Shown: positions 1-7,618 of the stretch, one piece after another
How the letters are laid out: each line of letters begins with the position of its first letter
Numbering within the stretch: position 1 is the stretch's first letter
Origin: Cyanobacteria bacterium CYA
GTDB taxonomy: Bacteria > Planctomycetota > Phycisphaerae > Phycisphaerales > UBA1924
Direction of reading: 5' to 3'
NCBI GenBank assembly: GCA_008363215.1
Contig: RHKP01000012.1
Location: forward strand, 1 to 63,935
Length of the DNA: 63,935 nucleotides
The notes under the pieces: model-generated
Told to the model about the DNA's origin: nothing
The model's input: the letters and a program-made list of their open reading frames with translations, nothing else
The model's database searches: none
Program-made: the position numbers and the translations under genes

Positions 1-203
1 ATCGGAAACTCACAAAGGGGACAACCTGTGGGAAACGAGGCGCGCGAAAGAAAGTCTCTGTGGTACTGCGGCTGTTCCCTTGGGCATGTCCTGGCAGATC
101 CGGGGCGGGAGGACCCATCCGCCCTCGCGCGCGCGCGCGTACGCGCACGCGGGGGGACACCTGATTTCGTGCGCACCATTGGATAACTCTCTAAAAACGT
201 CAA
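1..203. other. Gene-free left edge
   Basis: I see no supported gene here. The stretch includes an alternating CG run around 125-150 and otherwise unremarkable GC-rich DNA. Candidate frames have no ribosome binding site and no recognisable product. Confidence 0.5.
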
Positions 204-267
204 TGATGCGCAGATAAGCCCTAGTTCTTATCTGCGCATCACTGTGGCTTATTTGCGCATCACTGTG
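204..267. repeat. 15-bp inverted repeat followed by a 21-bp direct repeat
   Basis: Positions 204-218 and 227-241 are perfect inverted copies (arm TGATGCGCAGATAAG) around an 8-base centre. The right arm and its flank (227-246) recur at 248-267 with one mismatch, giving a 21-base period. The group overlaps the 3' end of a small minus-strand frame (260-430). It could be an operator, iteron-like binding sites or a recombination-protein site of a lost element. No run of T follows either arm, so a terminator is unlikely. Confidence 0.75.
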
Positions 268-430
268 CGCGGATCATCTGCACGATGGCGGCTCTCACCG
301 GCTCGGGGAGGGATGGCCACGCCTCGATGATCTCCGCCAAGCGGGTGTCGCCGGATTTGTTGACGCCTTGCTCGGAAACGTCGAAATCTCTCGGGGATTT
401 GAGGGGTTGTCGTGACCCCGTCGGGGTCAT
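260..430 (-). pseudogene. Possible remnant of an integrase C-terminal tail
   Basis: A 56-aa frame on the minus strand starts with MTPTG and ends with a segment containing AEIIEAWPSLPEPVRAAI. From memory, tyrosine recombinases of planctomycete elements often have tails that begin MTP-x-G, where the gene crosses the 3' end of a tRNA, and some end in an AWPxLPExV-type helix. No catalytic domain lies upstream; position 431 onward holds no related coding sequence. The overlapping plus strand at 403-431 resembles the T-arm and 3' end of the tRNA-Glu found at 62192. A scar left by a lost element is the favoured reading; a chance frame remains possible. Confidence 0.4.
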
Positions 431-630
431 TGTCCGCGAGTGTACACCCGCGGGCCCGCCCGGCCCGCGCCGCGGTCGGGGGGCTTGGTCTCAAGGAGCG
501 GGCGCGTCGGAATCCGAGGCCCCTGTCATACCCAGGTATGGGTCTGGCGTCACCTCCGGACAATGCCCGCCGTTTGAACCGCAGCGGCAGCCGACGGTGC
601 TGCTGCTCGGCGTGCACGCCTGAAGGCGAC
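431..630. other. No gene recognised
   Basis: This is the stretch downstream of the luxR-type gene. It contains a small palindrome (CCATACC-TGG-GTATGG type) near 530-540 but no T-run that would make it a convincing terminator, and no frame with coding character. Confidence 0.4.
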
Positions 631-1302
631 TCAGATGCTGACCAGCCCCTCGCGAATCGCGAAGCGGGCCAGTTGGACGCGGTCCGTAAAACCGAGTTTG
701 GACATGATCGACGAGCGATGCGCATCGACGGTCTTGGGACTGCGCCGGATGGTTGCGGCGACCTCCACCCGCGACATACCCCGCCCGATCAGGCACAGCA
801 CCTCGACCTCCCTTCGCGTCAGTCTTGCGATCGACCCGATGGCTCCATCCGGTGCGACGTCGGACGATTCCAAGGCGGCTCGGATCGTCGAACCGAGCAA
901 CCGCGACTCGGCGTAAGGAGCCGCCCGAACGCCTGCGACCAGTTGGTCGGGCGGATCGGACTTGGAGAAGAAGCCGATGGCTCCTGCGGCAAACGCCGCC
1001 TCGGCACACGTCGAGCGCGGACGAGCCGTGTAAACCACCGTGCGTGTCTCGGGGTGGTGCCGCGCGATCCGGGCGATGAGACCGAACATATTGACGCCTT
1101 CAATCTCGATTTCGGTTACCAGAACGCCGGGGCGTTCCCGAGCCAGGATTCCTATGACCTGCTCCGGGTCGTTGGTGAGAGACGCAACTTCCATGTCGGG
1201 TTCTTCGCCAAAACGCATGCCCAGACCCGCCAGCATAAGTTCGTGCGGGTCCAGGCACATGATTCGAATCACGCCCACCTGAGCCTTTGCAACTCCGTTC
1301 AC
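631..1302 (-). CDS. LuxR/NarL-type response regulator with Asp-to-Glu receiver
   Basis: A 223-aa two-domain regulator. The N-terminal ~125 residues follow the receiver (CheY) fold: an acidic LDPHEL segment replaces the usual DDH, VVYTAR supplies the conserved Thr, and FFSKSD supplies the conserved Lys. Where the phospho-acceptor Asp should be, the sequence reads VLVTEIEIEG, so Glu takes its place. The C-terminus is a standard LuxR/GerE helix-turn-helix (LTRREVEVLCLIGRG ... KTVDAHRSSI) that should bind DNA. The GTG start at 1302 is chosen because GGAGG lies 7 bases upstream and no upstream in-frame sequence looks coding. The Glu may mimic phosphorylation and lock the protein active. It lies beside glnN, and its target is unknown. 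No sensor kinase is nearby. Confidence 0.85.
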   Translation of the reverse strand: MNGVAKAQVGVIRIMCLDPHELMLAGLGMRFGEEPDMEVASLTNDPEQVIGILARERPGVLVTEIEIEGVNMFGLIARIARHHPETRTVVYTARPRSTCAEAAFAAGAIGFFSKSDPPDQLVAGVRAAPYAESRLLGSTIRAALESSDVAPDGAIGSIARLTRREVEVLCLIGRGMSRVEVAATIRRSPKTVDAHRSSIMSKLGFTDRVQLARFAIREGLVSI

Positions 1303-1418
1303 GTCCTTACCTCCGCGCAGGTCGGTGGAAATCGCGCCGTAAGAGACCCACGGTGCATCCCCAACCTGATACGGATTGAGACGTAAAAAGTGGACGTTGA
1401 TGTGTAGAAGAGGAATAG

Positions 1419-1443
1419 AAAACCACCCTTTCGAGAGGGTGGT
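1419..1443 (-). terminator. Rho-independent terminator after glnN
   Basis: An 8-bp stem (ACCACCCT/AGGGTGGT, 1422-1429 with 1436-1443) closes a 6-base loop. On the minus strand it is followed by TTTT. It sits 35 bases beyond the glutamine synthetase stop codon and separates that gene from the luxR-type gene. Confidence 0.85.
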
Positions 1444-1477
1444 GGATGAATCTGCACTGAATACTAGGGTTGACACC

Positions 1478-3688
1478 CTATCGAATGGCCAGCATTTCGC
1501 GATAGGTCGGCAACGGCCAGAGTTCGTCGGCCACGCTGAGTTCCAGGTGGTCAGCGACCTCGCGCAGTGACCGCATGGCGGGGTGGATGCGTGTGAGAAC
1601 CTGCTGCGCCGCCGGCATGGGATTCTCCTCCAGAGCGTGAGCATCGGCCTCCATGCGGGAGGCTTCCTCCAGTGTCCCCAGAGATTCACGGAACCGCTGC
1701 ACCAAGTCCACAAACTCCTCCAGCGACTGACGCCCGGATTCACAGTCCACCCCGGCGCCCTCGGTTGCCGCGACCGCCTCGGCCAGACGTGACTGGTGCT
1801 CCGTCGCCGCAGGCAGGATCATCGTGCGACCGATCAGCACCATCTGCTCGGCCTCGATGAGGCACTGCTTGGCGTACTTTTCGATGAAGATGCTCGCACG
1901 GCTCTCGACTTCGGGCTTGTTGAGCACGCTGTACTTCTTGAACAGCGCCACGGCCTTCTTGCTCTTGAGCACCGGCAACGCCTCGACCGAGTTGCGGAAG
2001 TTGGGAAGCCCGCGCTTCGCGGCCTCAGCGTGCCAGGCGGCGCTGTAGTTGTCCCCGTTGAAAATGATCTGCTTATGCTCGGCGATGATGCCCTTGAGGA
2101 CGCTCTTGACGGCGGCCTCGAGTTTGGCGGGCGTGGGAGTGGCGCCAACTGCTTTTTCCAGCGCCGTGGCGATGTCATCCAGCGATTCGGCCACGATGGT
2201 GTTGATGACGGTGTTGGGCCAGGCAACCGAGGCGCTGGACCCGACGGCACGGAACTCGAACTTATTTCCCGTAAAGGCGAACGGACTGGTGCGGTTGCGG
2301 TCGCCCGAGTGACGCGGAATCTGCGGGAGCGTGCGTGCGCCCAGGTTGATCGAGGCCTTCTTGATGGTGCGCTTGGCGTCGCCCTGCTCCAACTGCTCGA
2401 TGATGTCGGTAAGCATGTCGCCCAGGAACACCGACATGATCGCCGGCGGAGCCTCATTGGCGCCCAGACGATGGTCGTTGGCGGCGCTGGCGATCGAGCC
2501 GCGGAGCAGATCGGCATGCCTGCTGACGGCCTGAATGACCGCGCAGAGGAACACGAGGAACTGCATGTTGGTGTGCGTCTCGTCGCGCGGGTCGAGCAGG
2601 TTGACGCCGGTGTTGGTCGTCATTGACCAGTTGTTGTGCTTGCCCGAGCCGTTGACGCCGAGAAAGGGCTTCTCGTGCAGCAGCGCCTTGAAGCCGTAAC
2701 GCGGGGCGACGCGGGTGAGAGTCTCCATGACCAGCATCTGGTGGTCGCAGGCGACGTTGGTCTCCTCGAAGATGGGAGCCAGTTCGTACTGTCCTGGAGC
2801 GACCTCGTTGTGCCGGGTCTTGACGGGAACGCCGAGGCGATAGAGTTCGGTCTCGACTTCGTCCATGTAGGCAAGCACACGCTGGGGAATGGATCCGAAG
2901 TAGTGGTCGGCCAACTGCTGACCCTTGGGCGGACGGGCGCCGAAGAGCGTGCGTCCGCACGAGACAAGATCGGGGCGGGCGTAGAAGAAGTTGGAGTCGA
3001 CCAGAAAGTACTCCTGCTCGGAGCCAAGCGTGGTGTGCACGCGGGTGACGCCCTGGTCGGTGCCGAAGATCCTCAGCACTCGTAGCGCCTGCTCGCCCAA
3101 GGCGTCGATGGAGCGGAGAAGCGGGGTCTTCTTGTCCAGGGCCTCGCCGTTCCACGAGACGAAGACCGTCGGAATGCACAGCGTCGCGTCGAAGTCGCCC
3201 CGGACGATGAAGGCCGGGCTGGAGGGATCCCAGGCGGTATACCCGCGTGCCTCAAAGGTGGCACGGAGCCCCCCGGAGGGGAAACTCGACGCATCGGGCT
3301 CGCCCTGAATCAGTTCTGAGCCGGACAGGCCGTAGAGCACCCTGCCGTTCCCGTCGGGGACGATCATCCCCTCGTGTTTTTCGGCCGTCGCGCCCGTGAG
3401 AGGCTGAAACCAGTGGGTGAACCGCGTGGCGCCGCGTTCCAGTGCCCAGTCTTTCATGGCGTTGGCAACCGCGTCGGCCACGGTCGGGTCGAGCGGCTCG
3501 CCGTGCTCGATCGTCCGCTGCAGCGAGCGATAGATCAGTTTGGGCAGGCGCTCACGCAAGGCTTGGCCGCCGAAGACGTCACATCCGAACTGCTGGTCGG
3601 CACGGAATTGCTCGGCCTTGCGGCGAGGACGTTCGCGCCAACGGATGGACTCTTCGACTGCTCGAGCGGTCGCGGTCTGCCTGTTCAT
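1478..3688 (-). CDS. glnN: Glutamine synthetase, type III
   Basis: A 736-aa enzyme of the GSIII family, which condenses ammonia and glutamate into glutamine using ATP in the cytoplasm. Family marks include the N-terminal CDVFGG segment, THWFQPLTG, the substrate-site region [16 protein letters not shown], and [16 protein letters not shown] (ATP/glutamate site). The length fits GSIII (about 700-730 aa) rather than the shorter GSI. The ATG at 3688 has AAGGGAA upstream. It appears monocistronic, with its own terminator. GSIII is known from Bacteroidetes, cyanobacteria and planctomycetes. No nitrogen-regulatory gene (glnB, ntrC) lies next to it in the window. Confidence 0.96.
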   Translation of the reverse strand: MNRQTATARAVEESIRWRERPRRKAEQFRADQQFGCDVFGGQALRERLPKLIYRSLQRTIEHGEPLDPTVADAVANAMKDWALERGATRFTHWFQPLTGATAEKHEGMIVPDGNGRVLYGLSGSELIQGEPDASSFPSGGLRATFEARGYTAWDPSSPAFIVRGDFDATLCIPTVFVSWNGEALDKKTPLLRSIDALGEQALRVLRIFGTDQGVTRVHTTLGSEQEYFLVDSNFFYARPDLVSCGRTLFGARPPKGQQLADHYFGSIPQRVLAYMDEVETELYRLGVPVKTRHNEVAPGQYELAPIFEETNVACDHQMLVMETLTRVAPRYGFKALLHEKPFLGVNGSGKHNNWSMTTNTGVNLLDPRDETHTNMQFLVFLCAVIQAVSRHADLLRGSIASAANDHRLGANEAPPAIMSVFLGDMLTDIIEQLEQGDAKRTIKKASINLGARTLPQIPRHSGDRNRTSPFAFTGNKFEFRAVGSSASVAWPNTVINTIVAESLDDIATALEKAVGATPTPAKLEAAVKSVLKGIIAEHKQIIFNGDNYSAAWHAEAAKRGLPNFRNSVEALPVLKSKKAVALFKKYSVLNKPEVESRASIFIEKYAKQCLIEAEQMVLIGRTMILPAATEHQSRLAEAVAATEGAGVDCESGRQSLEEFVDLVQRFRESLGTLEEASRMEADAHALEENPMPAAQQVLTRIHPAMRSLREVADHLELSVADELWPLPTYREMLAIR

Positions 3689-3977
3689 CGATGGATTCCC
3701 TTTCAGCGTGCGAGGTCAAAAAACACCGAAACATGCCACCCAAACGTGGGGTGTTTACAGACGGAGAGCGCGTCTCTCCGATAAAGGCCCTTCTTGCACG
3801 TTCCCGAACGGGACTGATTCTTGCAGGTCGAGAGCGTCCGGCAAGCCCCCGTGCCGGGCACGATGCACAAAATATGGCGTGCCTGGGCGAGAGGTCACCG
3901 AGCAGGTGTGCTCCGGGCGTGGCTGGACACGCCGCCGGCGTTGGCACGCCAGACCATTTCAACGGGGAAAGGGTCGC
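3689..3977. other. Intergenic region upstream of glnN
   Basis: A 289-base gap between the glnN start and the end of the HEAT-repeat gene. It must contain the glnN promoter and probably the 3' end of the T6SS cargo transcript. A small GC palindrome (CGTGCC-GG-GCACG type) lies near 3850 without a following T-run. I see no gene and no clear promoter hexamers. Confidence 0.4.
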
Positions 3978-4754
3978 CTACACCCCGAACTTGCGCGCGA
4001 TGGCGCGGACGATCGCGATCTCCGCCTCGGTGTACTGCGTGGGTCGCGGCACCTGGAACTCCACCTTTTCGCCCGTGAGTTTGAGAATCGCCTCCAGGGC
4101 CACGTCGCAGACACGGAATGGGTGCGTGTCAGGAAAATCGGCCGCCAGATGCAGCGCGACGTCTTTGCGGTCGAGCATCTGACCCAGGGCCGGGACGATC
4201 CACGTGTCGTTGAAGTAGGCGGTGCCGCGGATGAGATCGAACACAGGGCGTCCGCGTTCGCGCTTCATGCTGGCCACATAGGCGTCGCGAGCGGGTTGAT
4301 CGCCCATGCGCGCCAGCGCCTTGCACACGTCGGCTTTGGCGAATCGATCATCTTCACGCACCCAGACGGCGCGCCAGGTGTCGATGGCCTCAGGCGGTTC
4401 AACGCGTCCGGCCAGCAGCGCGACCTCGCCCCTCAGAGCCGGGTCGTTGGCGGTGTTGTACGCGGCGAGAAGTTCCGACGCCGCCCCGGACGGCGGGTTG
4501 GGACGCAGCACGGCCACCGCGAAAGTCTTCACCTCGTCGGACGGATCTGACAGCGCCTTGACGGCGACCGGATGGGCCCGCTGCGGATCGGCTGCGTCGA
4601 GCACGCGCAGCGCGATGGCGCGCACCTGGGGCGAAGCGTCGGCCAGCAGCGGCTGAGCCTGGTTGAACGCGGGCGGGCCTGAAGCGCGGGCGACCTCAAT
4701 GGCGCGATCGTCGTACCCGGCGCGGATGAGCGTGGTGAGTTCCCTGATGTCCAT
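3978..4754 (-). CDS. HEAT-repeat protein at the end of the T6SS cargo cluster
   Basis: A 258-aa, mostly helical protein with repeated HEAT-like units, for example QAQPLLADASPQVRAIALRV and ALSDPSDEVKTFAVAVLRP in the first half and FAKADVCKALARMGDQPAR in the middle. It has no signal peptide or membrane span, so it is predicted cytoplasmic. The ATG at 4754 is preferred over an upstream in-frame start because GGAG lies 8 bases before it. It is the last gene of the minus-strand run that begins at vgrG, directly after the metalloprotease gene (60-base gap). That position would suit an immunity or adaptor/chaperone protein for the protease. This is inference; HEAT repeats only indicate protein binding. 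Confidence 0.8.
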   Translation of the reverse strand: MDIRELTTLIRAGYDDRAIEVARASGPPAFNQAQPLLADASPQVRAIALRVLDAADPQRAHPVAVKALSDPSDEVKTFAVAVLRPNPPSGAASELLAAYNTANDPALRGEVALLAGRVEPPEAIDTWRAVWVREDDRFAKADVCKALARMGDQPARDAYVASMKRERGRPVFDLIRGTAYFNDTWIVPALGQMLDRKDVALHLAADFPDTHPFRVCDVALEAILKLTGEKVEFQVPRPTQYTEAEIAIVRAIARKFGV

Positions 4755-4814
4755 CGATATCTCCGCCAGAGCGGGTCGGGCTGGGACAAAACCTCTACAA
4801 GTCACACGATCGCG

Positions 4815-5987
4815 TCAACTCCACCTGCCTCCTTGGACGGCCTGGGCACGTTTGCGGGCCTTGGCCACCTCATCGTCGGTCTCGTGGTGATCCAGGTTCT
4901 TGAGCGTGAGCATCCACCCGCGGACTCGGTTCCCATACCCGTTGTCGTTGAAGCGATGTTCGCTCGTGAGTGTGCGCGGCGTGACCGCCGCCACGATGTT
5001 CGAGAGCGGGTACATGAGGTGACGCCGCGAGTAGGTGTCGCCGGCGGCCTCGGTGGCGTTCTTGCGGTGGACGTGCTCAAGCGTGAGGAAATGTCCGATT
5101 TCGTGGGCGATGGTGCGTGCGCGGAGTTCGATCGCCGCGTTGTCGCCGGCGACGTCTTTGGCGGTCACGAAGATGCCCGGCGGGCAGTTGAGTTGGGTGG
5201 CAAGGTCTGGGGTGATACCCAGCCCCACCGTGGTCAGGTTAGGCGTGGCCGGGTTGGGCGTGAAACTGTTGATGACGAAAAGGTGAACCTTGTCGTCGAG
5301 CACGCTGTGCTGGCGGAGCAGGCCGGGCACCTCGCCGAACCCGCCGCCGAAAAGTTTGACTTCGTCCTTCTTGGCCAGGGTACTGTCGTTGTTCTTGTCA
5401 GGGCGTGCGACTGGGTCGTAGTCCATGTCGAGGCCGGCGGGCCACCAGATGGCCCGAACGCGGGCAGCCATGTCTCCGAGCGGGAGGGCGGCGCGGGTGC
5501 CGTTGCCCGTGGCGTCGTCGATGCGCATGTTGTGCACGACGAGTTTGATCTTCTTGGGTGTGAAGATGTGCGGCTCGATCTCGGCGAGCACAGGCCCGGT
5601 GACGGCGCCCAGTCGCAGTTCAACCGACACCGGGCGATTGGCAAAGTCGGCGACGCCCTGGATCTTGAAGTCACCCGAGGCCGGGATCGGGCCGCCGTTG
5701 GCCGGGGCGATGACCTTGACGACGCCGGTGTCGGTGCTCGTGGCGAAGAGCGGGGTGTTTGGGTCAATGTCTTCGCGCACCACGCGGAGCGTGACGGTGA
5801 AACCGGTGGTCAGACCGACCATCGGCCCGCGCGCGGTCGATTGCCCCCACGTTCCGGCGCGGGTGCCCATCTCGTAGCCCCGATCGTCGATCTCGGGGAA
5901 CTCGCGCTCGGCGTCGGCGTCGCTGGCGCGGCGGAAACGCAGGGGCACAATCACCTGCTTGTTCTCGGCAACGTTGATTCGGATCAT
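4815..5987 (-). CDS. Metzincin-like zinc metalloprotease, candidate T6SS effector
   Basis: A 390-aa protein with a zinc site HEIGHFLTLEH at residues 295-305 (His295, Glu296, His299, His305). The spacing matches the metzincin HExxHxxGxxH signature, except that Thr replaces the usual Gly. A probable Met-turn, HLMYPLSN, follows about 20 residues later (Met325). The first ~280 residues are beta-rich and unrecognised. There is no signal peptide, which fits export by the T6SS rather than by Sec. It lies 27 bases after a peptidoglycan-binding-like gene in the vgrG run. The likely role is cleavage of proteins in a target cell or its periplasm. An envelope housekeeping protease is the alternative, but it would need a signal peptide. 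Confidence 0.8.
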   Translation of the reverse strand: MIRINVAENKQVIVPLRFRRASDADAEREFPEIDDRGYEMGTRAGTWGQSTARGPMVGLTTGFTVTLRVVREDIDPNTPLFATSTDTGVVKVIAPANGGPIPASGDFKIQGVADFANRPVSVELRLGAVTGPVLAEIEPHIFTPKKIKLVVHNMRIDDATGNGTRAALPLGDMAARVRAIWWPAGLDMDYDPVARPDKNNDSTLAKKDEVKLFGGGFGEVPGLLRQHSVLDDKVHLFVINSFTPNPATPNLTTVGLGITPDLATQLNCPPGIFVTAKDVAGDNAAIELRARTIAHEIGHFLTLEHVHRKNATEAAGDTYSRRHLMYPLSNIVAAVTPRTLTSEHRFNDNGYGNRVRGWMLTLKNLDHHETDDEVAKARKRAQAVQGGRWS

Positions 5988-6014
5988 GCCGTCCTCTCTC
6001 TTGCCTGACGCAGA

Positions 6015-6539
6015 TCAGGGCAGCGCGTCGACCGCGTCATTGATCTTGGTGGTGGTGTCCGCGTTGACCTTGCCGTCGAAGGCGATCTTCTGGTCGATCT
6101 GGAAATCCTGGATGGCGCGGTCGGTCAGTTTCGTGATGTCGTTGGTGATGCCGTCCTGCGTGGCGCTGTCGTGCCCGAGTTGATACCCGAGCATGCGCAG
6201 ACGCCGCTGGATGCCGTTGATGGTGTTGTCGGGCTCCAGGGCGGCGGTGCGGGCGCGGACGTCGTACTCGGCCACCGGATTGCCGTTGTGCAGCAGTTGC
6301 AGGGTGGCACGCCCGCCGATGAGACGGACGTCGATGCGCCCATCGGCAGGCGTGCGCCCGGTCTGGAGCACGAAACCGAGTGAAGTGACACGGAAGTCCA
6401 TGTTGGCGATGCCGCGATCGTTGCCCGTGGGGACACCCGGCGAGCGCTGAAACGTCACGGGTACGGTCGGGATATTGATCGTGTTGTGCGCTGTGGCGGA
6501 CTGCACGAGTCGCGAGATGAATGAGACGAACCCGCTCAT
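6015..6539 (-). CDS. Small protein with a peptidoglycan-binding-like C-terminus
   Basis: A 174-aa protein. The C-terminal ~75 residues resemble the PG_binding_1 helical fold (INGIQRRLRMLGYQLG, then a helix ending in AIQDFQ and a final helix KINDAVDAL). The N-terminal ~100 residues are beta-rich and not recognised. There is no signal peptide. Its ATG overlaps the stop of the previous gene (ATGA), so translation is probably coupled. With its two upstream neighbours it forms a set of VgrG-linked small proteins that may be loaded on the spike or help position effectors on the wall. Function is inferred from context only. Confidence 0.7.
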   Translation of the reverse strand: MSGFVSFISRLVQSATAHNTINIPTVPVTFQRSPGVPTGNDRGIANMDFRVTSLGFVLQTGRTPADGRIDVRLIGGRATLQLLHNGNPVAEYDVRARTAALEPDNTINGIQRRLRMLGYQLGHDSATQDGITNDITKLTDRAIQDFQIDQKIAFDGKVNADTTTKINDAVDALP

Positions 6540-7150
6540 TGCCCAAAGGCCTCCTGGAGTTTGGACATGGTCTGATCATCGGCCTGCCCGCTTGGATCGA
6601 GGCCGTTGTCCCCCTGGAAGGCACGAAGGGCCTCCGCATGCTCAGATGTGTCGTAGCCGAGATTGTGCAGGCGTTGGCGCTGCCCGGCCTCAGTGTCGAT
6701 CGGATCGATGGTGCCGAAGTTGAAGTGGTAATGGTCGGTGCCGCCGTCATCGCGATCGATGATGAGTTCGCCCTGGGAGGCGTTGGCGGGCAGGTCCTGC
6801 TCAACGAAGCCGTCGCCGTCCGTCCGGGCTTCGGTGATCGAGCCGTCGATGATGAGTCGATATACAACGTGGGCGCGCGGTTCGCCGTTGTCGAGCAGGC
6901 GGATTCTGAGTTTGCCGGGCACGCCCTTGCGGCGGAATCGGTGTCGCTTCTTCTCGGGCTTGTCTTCTTCCTTGCGCGTCAGATCGGGTACATGCACGAC
7001 GTCGCCGGCCTGAAGCACGTTGGGATCTTCACGCTGCTGCTTGAGTTCGCGGTTGTCGGCGTGATTCCAAAGCGTTTCGGGGAAGAACCCGTACCTGTCG
7101 CTGATCGACAGGAGGCATTCGCCATGTCTGACCACGTGATCGATGGGCAT
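6536..7150 (-). CDS. LysM-like and peptidoglycan-binding-like cargo protein
   Basis: A 204-aa protein. Residues 1-60 resemble a LysM module (VVRHGECLLSISDRYGF, ending VLQAGDVVHVPD). The middle ~75 residues are beta-rich (carboxypeptidase-regulatory or transthyretin-like). The last ~50 resemble PG_binding_1 (RQRLHNLGYDTSEHAEALRA). The ATG at 7150 is chosen with AGGA upstream; an in-frame GTG at 7168 would add six residues. It has no signal peptide, so it is cytoplasmic unless exported by the T6SS. LysM-containing VgrG-associated proteins are common beside vgrG and are thought to link cargo to spike or wall. Confidence 0.78.
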   Translation of the reverse strand: MPIDHVVRHGECLLSISDRYGFFPETLWNHADNRELKQQREDPNVLQAGDVVHVPDLTRKEEDKPEKKRHRFRRKGVPGKLRIRLLDNGEPRAHVVYRLIIDGSITEARTDGDGFVEQDLPANASQGELIIDRDDGGTDHYHFNFGTIDPIDTEAGQRQRLHNLGYDTSEHAEALRAFQGDNGLDPSGQADDQTMSKLQEAFGQ

Positions 7151-7174
7151 AGTCGGTTCATCCTGCACGAGAAA

Positions 7175-7609
7175 CTATGAAACCTGCACGGCGGGGTACT
7201 TCTCGGCAACCGACTCGATGAACTCCCAAGCCTCGGCATCGAGTTTGGGGAAGCAGATCTTGCAGGTGCCCGGCGGGATGCCTTCGAGCCGGGCCCAGCC
7301 TTCGCCGTTGAGCATGCCCGAGGCCACGCGCCCGTCCGAGAGCGTCACCTCGTACTGTGCTCCGGCGACCGGCTTGTCAGACTCATCCACCAGTTCAATC
7401 TCGACCCAACTGGTCTCGACCGGGTCGTAGGGCTCATTCGCCGGCGTGAAGGGCTTGACGGTTTCCTTGCCGTACTTGCCTTCCTTGTTTTCACGTTCGC
7501 GGGCCTTGGCCTGCGAGACCTTGCCGGGGTCGGCGTTGTCGGCGTCGGTCGCCTCGGTCGCCGGTCCGGGCTCGACGAGCGAGCATGCTGTGCCGTCCTT
7601 GGGATTCAT
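7175..7609 (-). CDS. VgrG-linked small protein with a beta-sandwich-like C-terminus
   Basis: A 144-aa protein. A charged, disordered N-terminal half (Ala/Glu/Lys-rich) is followed by about 80 residues, SWVEIELVDESDKPVAGAQY through LEGIPPGTCKI, that resemble carboxypeptidase-regulatory or transthyretin-like beta sandwiches. The start has GAGGTG 5 bases upstream and lies 9 bases after the vgrG stop, so it is translated from the vgrG message. The role is unknown; an adaptor between VgrG and the following LysM-like protein is plausible. Confidence 0.7.
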   Translation of the reverse strand: MNPKDGTACSLVEPGPATEATDADNADPGKVSQAKARERENKEGKYGKETVKPFTPANEPYDPVETSWVEIELVDESDKPVAGAQYEVTLSDGRVASGMLNGEGWARLEGIPPGTCKICFPKLDAEAWEFIESVAEKYPAVQVS

Positions 7610-7618
7610 GGGAACACC

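Noticed and set aside
125..155. Alternating CG run as a Z-DNA or origin signal
   Set aside because: Simple dinucleotide run in GC-rich DNA with no other supporting feature.
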